Positions 22,442 through 33,570 of a stretch of DNA of 64,000 nucleotides are shown in pieces. This DNA comes from Mycoplasma tullyi (GTDB lineage: Bacteria; Bacillota_I; Bacilli_A; Mycoplasmatales; Mycoplasmoidaceae). The position numbers and the translations under genes were made by a program. The notes beneath the pieces were generated by a model. That model was not told the DNA's origin, did no database searches, and saw nothing but the letters and a program-made list of their open reading frames with translations. The DNA is taken from contig NZ_CP059674.1 of assembly GCF_014068355.1 (NCBI RefSeq), forward strand, positions 496,001 to 560,000. Direction: 5' to 3'. The first letter of the stretch is position 1; each line of letters opens with the position of its first letter.

Positions 22442-24724
22442 TTATTTTGCATCAGAAGAACCTGCATCCATAGAACTATTAGCATCCATGCTAGTTTTCA
22501 ATGTAAATGTTAAATTACCAACATAAGGAGTAAGGTTAGTACCCATTCCTGTAATAATTATTTTGTTTAGTCCTTTTTGAAGTTTTAAGGTTTTACTAGC
22601 ATTTGGCGCACCAATAGCTTGAACACTCATAGCTGAAGGATTAGATTGGGTAGTAACAGTAGAAGTAGTAGTTTCTTTAACGATATTCTTTTCAGTTTGT
22701 GTATCAAAAATTCCCAGTGTATTTCAATCACCTAAAGATTTAACTTGGAATACAACAGAATTACTAGTATCTGTAGTGTTATTTGTAAATAATTTTAGAT
22801 ATCTTATTCTTCTACTCTTTGTTCCTGTTGTGTCAGTAGTTGTATCACCATTTAGATATGACCCACTAATATAATAATCACCCTCTTGTGGAGCGTTTAC
22901 ATAAACTGTAAGTGTTCTGTGTTCACCTTGTCTGTGAGGAGATGTTGGTGATGTTGGAACACTCTCTGCATCGTTTCGACCAACACCACCACCAATAAAT
23001 CCAACTAAATAGGTTGTAGCAGCTTTTGTTGATTCTTGACCATCCGCTTTTTCATTATTTAAATCAGTGAATTGACGAACATATTCTAAATAACTAGCAC
23101 CAAGACCATAACCTTTTAATAAATCAACTGATACAGTTGTTTTATTGTCTTGTTGAGATGATTTACTTCCAAAAAGATCATCATAAATTTTATCTAAATT
23201 TTGTTCTGAAGAAGTTAGATACATGTTCCCGATCATAGGAGCTACTGTAGCAGGATCTTGATCATTTTTTGGAACGCTAAATTCTAATGTATTTTGACCA
23301 AAATTTAAATTTGTTAATGGAATTTTAGCAAGTTTAATGTCATCAACTGTTGGGGCTTCATTCATTACAGCAGGTGTAGCTGCAGACATCTCCTTGTCAG
23401 CAGTAGTTTCAGGAGAAACATCTGTATTTTCAGATTCTGAAGGTTTTGTATCTTTTGGTTCGCCTTCAACTTCTTTAGCCATTACCACAGATTCTTTTGG
23501 GGCTTCCTTATCTTCCATTGCTCCTTTAGTTTTTGGTTCACTTGCTGGTGTTTCAGTAACTTCAGTAGCTTGTGTTCCAAAATTAATAGCTGTTTCAACT
23601 CCACCATTTAATTTATATTGAAGTGCTACATTATCACCATCTTTAACTAATTTATAAGGGAAATATAAATAAGCTGTAGATGAAGAACCATAATAATTAA
23701 AGGTTAATGTGTATTTTGCATCTTTTCCAGCTAAACTATAGATTCATGATACATTGGTTAATTTTTTAGAATCTTCTTCAGATAGTGGTTTATTCTTACC
23801 ATTTTCATTTATCCAAACACTTCTATAAGCGTAATTTCATGTAGGAAGGTCAGTAGTTGAATTGGTAGAATCTGCTGGACTTTCACTACCTGCAACAGCT
23901 GGTTGAACACCACTTCCACCTGCACTAGATCCTGCAGGTGCACTAGCAGCAGGCTTAGGAGCAAAATTTAAATCAATACTATAACCAACAAAGCTATAGT
24001 TTCCAGGTTGGGTTCCTGTTATATCTGATCCTGTAAGCTTTGCTTTATCAATAACTTCTTTAACAAAACCATCACTAAACATCATAACGTTTTGGATTTG
24101 TTCTAATAAGTTAGTACCAGTTGCATCTTTAAGTTTTTGATTAGCTTCAGAAACTTTAGTAGGATCTAATGGCACACTTCCATCCATTGCTTCTAACGGT
24201 TGGTTAGTTAGCGTTTTACCAGCATCAAACAATGGAACTAAGACATCTCTAATTCTACTGAACTGAGGATCTTTTAATCTTTCTAAAGTACTAGTTTCAG
24301 TATTAACAGTAGTTTTAAGTTCTTGATAGTTGCTAACTAATGATGCATTCTTTTCATCAAAAGCTTTTCTACTACTATCAGCTGTTGAAATTGCTGTTCT
24401 TAAACTGGCTTCAGCATCCTTAAGATCTTGAATTGATGAAGCAGTATTATTAAGAACAGCCTGACCTGTGTTGTATGCTTTATTAAGAATGTCTTGGATT
24501 TGTAAATAATCCGCATACATCTTAACGTTATCATTTCTAGTATCTACTAAAGAAGTTAATGCATCTCTTGCATCCATTAACTCTTTCGTAGGATCAGCAG
24601 GAGTTGTGTTAGAGGTTTGATTTGGGTTTATGGTGGAAGCTTGGCTACAACTAGCAGCAGCTAACATCACAAATGAACCTATACCTAATACGCTTACAAA
24701 TCTTAAAATGTTTTTTCTTTTCAC
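22442..24724 (-). CDS. vlhA: VlhA haemagglutinin lipoprotein, copy 10 (long form)
   Basis: 760 aa, GTG start, intact under code 4 and 60-120 residues longer than its neighbours. The lipobox is AAASC with SQAS after it in place of TQA. The extra length comes mainly from an acidic Glu/Lys/Pro/Ser/Thr insert at about residues 390-455, just before IKLAKIPL, and from a Gly/Ala/Ser-rich segment near residue 265-285. The C-terminal domain is otherwise standard (IGNMYLTSS, LLKGYGL, YYISGSYL, GNLTFTL). No GAA array lies upstream. Confidence 0.93.
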
Positions 24725-25002
24725 TTTAAGTTAGTTAGCTTAATGAATTTGAACTTGATTCAAATCCATTAAGGAAAGAATATATAAAGTTCAATTCATA
24801 GAATAAATCGGTTTTATTTTCGCCTATGAGTCTACGAAGCACCCCCCCGAGAACGTGTGGAGTTTCTTTAGTTTATGTTTTTCTTTTATTTCATGAAAAA
24901 TAAAGGGTTATGACGGTTTTTGATTATAAGCACAACTACTTCCAGGAATTTATTTATTTCAGATAAATTCACATCTATAAATCAAAAATTGACTATTTTT
25001 AA
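24725..25002 (-). promoter_or_regulatory. Leader of vlhA copy 10, array replaced
   Basis: A -10-like TATATT lies at 24779-24784. At the position of the GAA array there is instead a run of seven C (24842-24848 on plus, G7 on minus) followed by A-rich DNA with isolated GAA words. No ORF is visible here. Confidence 0.5.
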
Positions 25003-25033
25003 TAAAAAAAAAGACTAACCCTAAGGTTAAGTC
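25003..25033 (-). terminator. Terminator of the 25107-26876 gene pair
   Basis: A bulged stem (gact...aacc / ggtt...agtc) followed by a long U run on the minus strand. Confidence 0.65.
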
Positions 25034-25106
25034 ATCATCCTATAAAAATGATTTTAAACTACCAGCCTAATTATCAAAGTTAGACAAAGATTAAACCACC
25101 TATTTC

Positions 25107-25805
25107 CTACCTATAATAACTCCCAGATCTTTCTGCTAACATCCTCTGGTTATTACTACTATGTCTCTTCTTTAACTTCTTTTGTTGTTTCTCTAACTCT
25201 TTTAAATAAACCCCATCATCACATTGGATGACAAAAGAAAAAAAAGAAAACGGGTTAATCTGTTTACGGGTAGATGAAATCATACTAAATGCAGTTTTTC
25301 TAAACCTTCGATAAACAAAGCTATACCAATAAATCAGATACATATAACTAAAAAACATAAAGATCATAAAATTACCAACCATAAATAATAAGATGATTCT
25401 TTTTTGATTAATCTTATTACTGATCGGATTAAATTGATCCGTTAAAAAGATTAATAGGGTTGCTCAGATCACAAACGAGATCCAAACCGCCAAATACAAA
25501 ATTAAAAAGATTAATCAGTTTTCTCCACCTGATTTTAAGTATTGGTTTTTTAACTTGTTATAAACAAGTTTTTCATTAGCTCGTTCACTTTTTAATACAA
25601 AATAAAAAAAACCAAATACTGGTACAAGAAATAACCAATTAAAAATCGTTTGTCTTAAATAGTGCTTAGCTTGATTATTAGCACTATAATAAAAAAACTG
25701 TTGCCAGTTTAAATGATCTGCTTTTTTAATATTGGCTAACTTATTATTTTGTCAGATCTTTGGCAAACGATTATTATTAATTGGAATTACTCTATTAGAC
25801 ACCAT
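25107..25805 (-). CDS. Hypothetical membrane protein
   Basis: 232 aa under code 4, ATG at 25805, starting 6 bases after the stop of the upstream gene, so the two are probably co-transcribed. Three hydrophobic stretches are visible: about residues 57-75 (NWLFLVPVFGFFYFVL), 97-120 (LIFLILYLAVWISFVIWATLL) and 138-158. The C-terminal 70 residues are basic and hydrophilic with a Lys/Gln-rich helix, probably cytoplasmic. Family not recognised. Confidence 0.75.
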
Positions 25806-25811
25806 ATCAGC

Positions 25812-26876
25812 TTATTTTTTAATTCCATTTTGTTGGTTATAATATGCACTAGTAAAGAAGTTAATTAATACGGGGATTACCCATTGATAAAAATATGATT
25901 TAATATCATTCTTTTGATTATCTTTATCATTAATGATACTGTATAAGATTGATGTAATCGGAAAACTAGGAATCTCCATCGTTTTATTACTAGGGATCGC
26001 TACACCCATATAATCGAAGTAGTTCTTAATATCAGGTGAATTGGTTTGCACGTAGATATTAGTATAAGGACTTAGTGCACCTGCAGCTGATTCTAGAAAA
26101 ATACTTGCATTAGTTAGTACTAATCCTTTAGTAATTGGATCAATCATTAACTCAGAATTAGGTGCGGTTTTAATGGTAATCCCCACTTCAGTTGGAACAT
26201 TACCAAATAATTTATGAACAGCGATCAGATCTGCTCTAGTTACTGAACTAAAGCCAAAGTTGTTCTTATCTACAAAATAAGCACCATCAATCTCAGTGTG
26301 GTATTGTTTGAAAAACCCACTATTGATCCCAATCTTTTGATAACGATATAACAAGATTCTTTGGGTTAATTCACTTAATCACGATTCGTGATAGATCGGA
26401 TAAAACGACATGAACGAATTAAGTAGATCTAAGAATAAATCTCGATCGAGATTGTAATAAATATACTCGTTGAACTTTTCTCAATCACTAGGATCAATAT
26501 TAGCTTTTTTTAATCGTTCAACAATCTTAAACGGATATTCATCATATTCAGTTTTAATGATCGGATAGTTATCATCCCCATTATCTGAAGTAGTGTCATG
26601 AAAATCTTGCACAATATTAGGAATAACCGCATTGGGATTATCTTTTAATAGCTTCTCTTTAGAAGCTGATAACAACAATTTTTCTTTCAGAATTCTTTTT
26701 CTGGTATTCTCGTTGTTCTTTTTGTTGTTATATATCCCGTATAACGGGATATTAGCCAACGGCACAGTCGTAGCAACCACTAAAAAACCCATCAATCCTA
26801 ATGTCACCTTAACTGGTTTTCTAATCTTATGTTTTCTAAGCTTTTTATTAGCTGATCTTTTAAAGATATTGGTCAT
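25812..26876 (-). CDS. Hypothetical exported or membrane-anchored protein
   Basis: 354 aa under code 4, ATG at 26876. The N-terminus is strongly basic, followed by one hydrophobic segment at about residues 24-50 (VTLGLMGFLVVATTVPL), so probably a single-pass anchor with the rest outside. The remainder is soluble-looking, with aromatic-rich stretches and a SPYTNIYVQTNSPD region near residue 260. First gene of a two-gene unit with the membrane protein downstream. Function unknown. Confidence 0.75.
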
Positions 26877-27016
26877 TGTTACTAATAATAGTGATTAAAA
26901 TTTCCTAATATTAATGAAATGGTCAGATATGCTAATGACTTGATTATCTAATTATATATAAAAATTAAGTAATCTGCGAGTTTTATTATATTAATATTTA
27001 TAATATTATTTGGATT

Positions 27017-27688
27017 ATGAAACGAGCAGATTATTGCGTAATTGGGATTGGTCGGTTTGGAATCAAGGTTGCTTCTAAACTCAAAGAATTAGGCTGTAAA
27101 GTCCTAATTCTTGATAAGAATAAAGAAAAGATTAATCTAGAAGCAAAACGTTTTGATTTTGCGATCAATCTTGATGCCACTGATATTATGTCCTTATCAG
27201 ATGTTGGGATTAACAACTTTGATACGGTGATCTTATCAGTAAGTAGTATTGAAGAATCAATTATTATCGCCACCAACTTAAGAGAACTTAAGGTTAAAAA
27301 TATTATTGCACGAGCTAAAAACGATGTGCACAAACGTGTTCTTAAAACCTTTGGGGTTAAAGAAGCTGTGATTCCTGAAGAAATCGTTGGTGAAAACGTG
27401 GCAATGCGAGTAGTTCACAGTATTAACAGTGAGATCATCTCGATTGATGATGATATCTCATTAGTAAGAGTGTATGCTAATTCAAAAGATGTCGTTAATA
27501 AAACCTTAGTTGATATTGATGTAAGAAACAAAACCAAAGCTAATATTATCTCGATTACTAGAGAATACAAAAGTATTTATCCGATCACAGCTGAAACTGT
27601 CATCTTAAAAAACGATCTAGTTACAGCTGCTTGTAATAATGCTGATATCTCAAAGTTTTTAAAACTTATGAGTTCAGATAATTCTTAA
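27017..27688 (+). CDS. ktrA: KtrA/TrkA-type potassium uptake regulatory subunit
   Basis: 223 aa. Cytoplasmic gating protein of a Ktr/Trk K+ channel. The N-terminal RCK Rossmann domain shows GIGRFG at residues 11-16 for nucleotide binding, an acidic D at the end of strand 2 (ILDKN), and DATD / SSIEESI further on. The C-terminal RCK_C-like part follows from about residue 140. No membrane segments, as expected. A TATAAT box at 26999-27004 lies only 12 bases before the ATG, so the mRNA may have almost no leader. No ktrB partner is in the window. leuS follows after 13 bases. Confidence 0.88.
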   Translation: MKRADYCVIGIGRFGIKVASKLKELGCKVLILDKNKEKINLEAKRFDFAINLDATDIMSLSDVGINNFDTVILSVSSIEESIIIATNLRELKVKNIIARAKNDVHKRVLKTFGVKEAVIPEEIVGENVAMRVVHSINSEIISIDDDISLVRVYANSKDVVNKTLVDIDVRNKTKANIISITREYKSIYPITAETVILKNDLVTAACNNADISKFLKLMSSDNS

Positions 27689-27701
27689 CTAACTTAAATG
27701 T

Positions 27702-30119
27702 ATGTACAACCATAATTTAATAGAAAAAAAATGACAAAAGATCTGAAATAACAATAAGATCTATTCTTTTCAAATTGAAAAGAATAAACCTAAATATTAC
27801 ATTCTAGATATGTTTCCTTATCCTAGTGGAAAAGGTTTACACGTTGGTCATGTTAAGGCTTATATGGCAACTGATGTAGTATCAAGATGAAAAAACGCAC
27901 TAGGGTTTAATGTACTTCACCCTATTGGTTGGGATGCTTTTGGTTTACCAGCTGAACAATACGCGATTCAAACTAATAACCACCCAGCCCAATTTACCCA
28001 AGAAAATATAAATAACTTCCGAACACAATTAAAACGCCTTGGGTTTAATTATGATTATCGACTAGAAGTTGATACTACTAATAAAAACTACTTTAAATGA
28101 ACACAATGAATCTTTAAAAAACTATATGAACACGGTTTAGCTTATCAAGCTGATATAGAAGTTAACTGGTGTGAGCAGTTAGGAACTGTACTAGCTAATG
28201 AAGAAGTATTAACTGACGAGAACGGAAATAAGATTTCTGAACGTGGATCATATCCAGTCATCAAGAAAAAGATGAGACAGTGGGTGCTGAAGATTACAGC
28301 ATTTGCTGATGAATTAATTGATGATTTAGCTAATCTTAACTGACCTAATTCAATTAAAGCAATGCAAGTTAATTGAATTAATAAATCAGTTGGTGCAACT
28401 ATTAAGTTTGAGATTGATCAACTAAAAGAACATTCAATTGAAATATTCAGCTCAAGAGCTGATACATTATTTGGAGCTAGTTTTATTGCACTAAGTTTTG
28501 ATCATCCTTTAGTTAAACAAAAACTAATAACTAATAAAAATCAAGAGATCGAACAATTTATTAAAAATAATAGTATTGATCAAACCGTAAGATATGTTGG
28601 AATCAATACCAATTATTTTGCGATCCATCCAATTACTAAGAAAAAAATCCCAATCTATTTAGCAGACTACATTCTTAGTGATTATGGAACTGGAGCTGTG
28701 ATGGGTGTACCAGCTCATGATGAAAGAGATTATCAGTTTGCTAAACAATATGATCTAGAGATCATTCCGGTTATTAAAGCTGATACATATCCTTATTTAT
28801 TAGATGGAGAACACATCAATTCAGACTTTAATAATGGTTTAAATAATGAACAAGCAATTGAAAAAACAATTGCTTATCTACAAGAACATAAATTAGGTGA
28901 TAAAAAAGTTAATTACAAATTACGTGATTGGATCTTCTCTCGACAAAGATACTGAGGAGAACCATTCCCAGTTCTATTTGATGAAGAAGATAATATCTAC
29001 TTACTAAAAGATAGTGAACTACCATTAGAATTACCTAACCTAACTGATTTTTCACCTAATAAGGATGGTTTGCCACCACTTGCTAATGCAAGTGATGAAT
29101 GATTGCATCCAGTAATTGACAATAAAAAATATGTTCGAGAAGTTAACACGATGCCTCAATGAGCAGGATCTTGTTGATACTATCTAGCTTATCTATTAAA
29201 GTTAACTGATCTAAATCAAAATGATGGTGATCAAAATTACTTAGCTTTAGATAGTGAAAAAGCAAAAGAGTTATTTGATCACTTCATGCCAGTTGATCTA
29301 TATGTTGGTGGGCAAGAGCATGCCGTATTACATTTATTGTATGCAAGATTTTGATACAAATTCTTACATAAGATTAACATCGTTAGTTCGATTGAACCAT
29401 TTAGTCAACTAATCAACCAAGGTATGATCTTAGGTGAAGATGGTACCAAGATGTCTAAATCTAAAGGTAATATCATCAACCCAGATGATTTGGTCCTATC
29501 TCATGGTGCTGATACGATCAGAACGTACGTAATGTTCATGGGTCCATTAAATGCTAGTCTTGCATGAAACTCGAACGCACTAAATGGAACAAGAAAATTC
29601 TTAGAAAGAGTTTACAACTTATTTGATCGCGTTGAAATCAACGACGCAACAAGCGAGAACCTAAATTATGATTATCATAATTTTTTAAAGAACGTTAACA
29701 AGCATCTAGAAAACTACGAATTCAATCTAGTTGTAAGTGAAATGATGATCTTTATTAATTCATGTTACAAACAAACCCAAATTAATAAAGAGATGATCAC
29801 TAACTTCTTGATCGTCTTATCATTCTTTGCTCCTTATTTAGCAGAAGAATTAAACAATAAACTAAATAATCAAACCTTACTATACAAGATGAGATTAGCT
29901 AAATGGGATGAAGCTTATCTAGTTAAAAACACCACAACAGTCTCATGTAGTATTAACGGTAAGTTTAAATTAGTTCATGAGTTTGATCTTGATGCAGAAC
30001 AAGATGAGGTTGCCAACTACTTCCTAAACCAAGATCTAATTAAGAAAAACCTTGAAGGTAAGAACTTAGTAAAAACAATCTTTGTTAAGAATAAAATAAT
30101 TAACTTCATTATTAAATAA
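27702..30119 (+). CDS. leuS: Leucyl-tRNA synthetase
   Basis: 805 aa under code 4. Charges tRNA-Leu. The class I signatures are present: GLHVGH (HIGH motif) near residue 45 and KMSKS near 584. The start is the ATG at 27702: the overlapping earlier-looking ATG at 27732 is out of frame and closes after six codons. The CP1 editing insert is present (about residues 220-415), with the [15 protein letters not shown] block near 330-344 that carries the conserved Asp. The Thr-rich editing motif reads SSRADT (about 250) where editing-competent enzymes have TTRPDT. Several TGA Trp codons. Probably co-transcribed with ktrA. Confidence 0.95.
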
Positions 30120-30130
30120 GAACTAGAAAA

Positions 30131-30167
30131 AAATATCACCAGGTTTTATCCTGGTGATATTTTTTAT
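30131..30167 (+). terminator. Terminator of ktrA-leuS
   Basis: 13-bp stem aaatatcaccagg/cctggtgatattt and a T run. It is symmetric enough to serve the converging PEBP gene too. Confidence 0.85.
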
Positions 30168-30216
30168 ATTTAATTCGCGCTAAGTTAGTTTTTAAAATTA
30201 TTAGTTTAGGTTTTTA

Positions 30217-30882
30217 TTAACCTACTTTTTTATATCTGAAGTGTAAGGTGTGTTTACCAACTACGTGGTTGTGAATTGCGTGCATGAAATCACCTACGTA
30301 GTAAGGTTTGTTTAAGTGGTTCTTTTCACTACGGTGATTTTTGTGATAACTTAATTCACTAGCATCCACATCTAAACCATAAACAGTTACGGTGTAAGTG
30401 TGGTCTGCATTTGGTGGATAACAACCAAAGTACATTAATGAGTTTTCAAGTGAAGTTGAAGTAAATCCTTCAGGTAAGATTCCTCCAAGATCATTAGTTT
30501 TGTTGTTAGCTACTAATGTTTTGTTAACACTTGAGTTGTGACCTTGTCATAGCATGTTTTCACCATAAGTAGCTTGCTTAGAATCAACTCAAGCCTTGTG
30601 ATCAAGGTAAGATTGGTTTTCAGCAATCTTGTTAGTTTTAACATTCACTGCAACCCAGTGAATGAAGCTAAACCCAATTACAGCAACTGCATCGAAGTCT
30701 TCAACTAAAACAGCATAACTTTTAGCATTAGGAATAGCTTCTCATTCTAGATCTAATGAATAAGAAGGGAATGGTGTACCGTTTTTATTATCATGAGCAC
30801 CACCGTGTAAAGCTAGATAACCATCAGCTCCAACCATCTTTGATCAGATTTTGCTATTATTACCGATTGAATATTTTTTCAT
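30217..30882 (-). CDS. PEBP-family (YbhB/YbcL-like) protein, copy B
   Basis: 221 aa under code 4. The phosphatidylethanolamine-binding protein fold binds small anionic ligands; bacterial roles are poorly known. Seen: LDLEWEAIPNAKSYAVLVED (strand and ligand loop), FSFIHWVAVNV with the signature His-Trp, and a YFGCYPP...HTYTVTVYGLDV block matching the GPxPP...H-Y motif. No signal peptide, so probably cytoplasmic. It lies 22 bases downstream of a second PEBP gene, an apparent tandem duplication. Confidence 0.85.
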
Positions 30883-30904
30883 TATTCTTATAACTCCGTA
30901 TCTC

Positions 30905-31462
30905 TTATTGTGGTTTGTACCAGAAGTGTAGTTCGTGTTCACCTACAGTGTGGTGAATGATCTTTTCATTAAGATCAGTTAAAGTATAGTGTTTAGCTAG
31001 ATCTAAGTGATCTACATCTAAACCATATACTCTTACTGTGTATAGGTGTGTATCATCTGGTGGAAGTGGTGGTAAGTAGTCACTAGCAGCTTCAGGTGTG
31101 TTTTTAAATGCACCTGGAACACACTCAATAATTACACCCTTAGAACTTTCAGTTGCTCCTTGAGCTGTTGAGTTTAATCCTTGAATAATGTTCTTATCAT
31201 TAATATTAGCAGCATAAGCTAATTCGTTAGACTTAACATTAGCTACAACTCAGTGAATGAATGATTGTCCAATTACTCGAGATGCTTCATAGTCTACCAT
31301 TACTACAGCATAGCTTTTAGCATCTTCAATTTTGTCTCACGTTAAATCTAAACTTTCATAACGATTGTTGTTCATTTTAACGGTTTCATTTCTTAAATAA
31401 ACACCATCAGCAGTTTCACTAAAGCAACTTGATCAGATGGCGTGTTTCTTTTTCATATCCAT
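30905..31462 (-). CDS. PEBP-family (YbhB/YbcL-like) protein, copy A
   Basis: 185 aa under code 4. The same family blocks are present: DLTWDKIEDAKSYAVVMVD, QSFIHWVVANV and PPLPPDDTHLYTVRVYGLDVD. The ATG at 31462 has a Shine-Dalgarno gaggtg about 10 bases upstream; an ATG two codons later is also possible. It is upstream of and probably co-transcribed with copy B. Copy B is about 36 residues longer in the middle. Confidence 0.87.
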
Positions 31463-31573
31463 ATTAATTATTCACCTCAAATAATTATCAATATAATTAT
31501 TTAATTAATTATATAGCCTTTATATTATTTTTAATAAATATTAATTGAGATCAAGTTAATAAATATCTTTAAA

Positions 31574-32413
31574 CTAAAAATCAACGTGATCAGGGTGTAA
31601 ATCTAAGCTGGTATTTTCATTGATTTGATCAATGATTTTTAGATCTTTTTCATCAATTCTAAAACTAAAAAGATCAAAGTTAGATTTGATTCGTTCTGGG
31701 GTTTTTGATTTAGGTAAGGGAATAATATCTTTTTGCATAATCCAATTAAGGATTAGTTGAGCAACTGTTACCTTATATTTTTTAGCTAACTTCACCAATG
31801 TCTTATTATCTAGTACATTTGCTTGAGCAAATGGTGATCAAGCTTGAACAGCGATATTATTTTTTTGACAATATTCAACGATCTCAGGTTGCATATATCC
31901 TGGATGAAATTCGATTTGATTAACCATTGGTTGAATCTTAGCAGTTTTTTTAAGTGCTTTGATATGATGAACTAAAAAGTTGCTTAAGCCAATTGCTTTA
32001 ATTTTTCCTTGTTCATAAAGCTCTTCCATTGCTTTTCAAGTCTGCGCATTTATCTCTTGTCAATTATCCTTAAAATCCTTACCAATTGGTCAATGAATTA
32101 ACAACAGATCTAAGTATTCAAGATCAAGATCGTTTAAGATCTTATTAAACGCACGTTTGGTTGATTCATAACCCTTATCATCGTTTCAGATCTTTGAAGT
32201 AACAAAGATCTCTTTACGATCAATTCCTGATAACTTGATTGCTTTACCAACTGATTTTTGGTTCTCATAAATCTCAGCACAATCAAGTTGGCGATAACCA
32301 ACTTCTAATGCATATCTAACAACATCAATGGTTTGTTGACCATCTTCTAATTGATAAGTCCCAAAACCAATCGAAGGGATTACATAATTATTAGCTAACA
32401 AATTATATTTCAT
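31574..32413 (-). CDS. Aldo/keto reductase
   Basis: 279 aa under code 4. NAD(P)H-dependent reduction of aldehydes or ketones to alcohols; the usual length for the family. The full catalytic tetrad is visible: Asp44 and Tyr49 (LDCAEIYEN), Lys74 (VTSKI) and His107 (LLIHWP). The cofactor-binding end has IPLPKSKTPERIKSN. Substrate cannot be told; related enzymes are annotated as 2,5-diketo-gluconic acid or methylglyoxal reductases. It lies 111 bases upstream of the PEBP pair in the same direction. Confidence 0.92.
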
Positions 32414-32712
32414 AACTTTTATTTTTAAGCTTAAAATATATTAGGTTTTAAGATATCATAAGCTTTAATCTTATTAATAGCTCCTATAATTATTTTTAAT
32501 ATATCCTATTAGGATATTATTAATAACCAAAGTAAATATTATAAAAGAATTATTTAAATAAATAACAAATATCCTTTATAATAAATTGGGAAAGTTATTA
32601 AGTTATTACTAAGCTGACACAAATTTAGATAGATATTAGTGATCAATTTAATAACAAAACTTAGATATCTTAACTACTATAAAACTAACACCACGACTTA
32701 TTGATCCCAATT
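32414..32712. other. Divergent intergenic region
   Basis: About 300 bases of AT-rich DNA between the divergent reductase and a small plus-strand gene. I see no ORF or strong hairpin. Confidence 0.4.
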
Positions 32713-33096
32713 ATGATCTTTAATAAATCTAAAGATCTGCTACTAAGCAAACCAAAGATCTATATTAACCTAAAATGTAATGTGATTTCCAACCTTGTTG
32801 GTGTTAGTTTGAATAATGTTATCTTACAGATCGAATACGATTGATCGGTTGAAAAAAAACACAAAAGAAAGTTAATTAATAAGATCGACCGATTAATCGA
32901 TGAAAGCTGAAACAGCGATCTGAAAAAAATCATCAACAAGTTTAAACGCTTACACCGATGAAATAACGATGAAATCGATTATTTTGCTTCAAGAATTATT
33001 AACTTACAAAAGAACGAATTAAACTTATTCTTAAGCAATCGTCGACCTGATGATTGACTAGACAAGAAAAAGAAAAAGAAGAATAAACTAATTTAG
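32713..33096 (+). CDS. Small hypothetical protein
   Basis: 127 aa under code 4, with four TGA Trp codons, which is why it is invisible to standard-code ORF finding. Basic and hydrophilic, with a Lys-rich C-terminus (KKKKKKNK) and a WxxxLKKIINKFKRLHRW helix. It ends at a strong terminator, which supports a real gene. Family not recognised. Confidence 0.6.
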
Positions 33097-33104
33097 ATGA
33101 GAAA

Positions 33105-33138
33105 AAAAATATTAAGCCTTGTAGGGCTTAATATTTTT
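33105..33138 (+). terminator. Bidirectional terminator between convergent genes
   Basis: Stem aatattaagcc/ggcttaatatt with A/T runs on both sides. It serves the small plus-strand gene and the long minus-strand rpmG operon. Confidence 0.85.
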
Positions 33139-33153
33139 ATATTGTTTAGTTGA

Positions 33154-33570
33154 TTAAGATAAGTTCTTCTTATCTTTAGGTGCTGAGATTGGTTTGTCTT
33201 CTTCTTTTTTATCATCATCAGAATCAGCATCATAATCATGGTTGAAGATTGCATCACCATACATCGCTTGGAGTTTTTCCATAAACTCTGCCATTTTTCT
33301 CACATCATCTGATGCTCTGGGATCGTTGACAATATCTTCTTGGATCTTTTCAACGATGCCTTCAAAACCGTTGTTGGCAAAATTGTTTAGATCAAAGTTT
33401 TCAGCGCCAACTAGGTTTTTGGTGTAGTTTAATAGATCATTATAAGCAGCCATCTGATCAAAACCAAGTGCTAATAATAGTTGAGATTCAGTAATATCGT
33501 CTGAAACGTTTAGACGTTCTTTCAACTCTTCTTTAGTCATCTTTAGTTTTTCAGCTAGTTTATTTAACAT
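33154..33570 (-). CDS. Hypothetical acidic protein
   Basis: 138 aa, ATG at 33570. Helical, charged, with no membrane segment. The C-terminus is low-complexity Asp/Lys/Glu (DADSDDDKKEEDK). Last gene of the rpmG operon; its start overlaps the end of the upstream membrane protein gene by 11 bases, so translation is probably coupled. Family not recognised. Confidence 0.75.
   Translation of the reverse strand: MLNKLAEKLKMTKEELKERLNVSDDITESQLLLALGFDQMAAYNDLLNYTKNLVGAENFDLNNFANNGFEGIVEKIQEDIVNDPRASDDVRKMAEFMEKLQAMYGDAIFNHDYDADSDDDKKEEDKPISAPKDKKNLS

Noticed and set aside
1692-24724. Apparent multiple frame breaks in every vlhA gene
   Set aside because: All breaks are TGA codons read as Trp. Starts, internal segments and stops are in the same frame for each gene.
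27732-27752. ATG just before the LeuRS conserved region as a start
   Set aside because: It closes after six codons. The ATG at 27702 is in frame with the HIGH region and gives the normal length.
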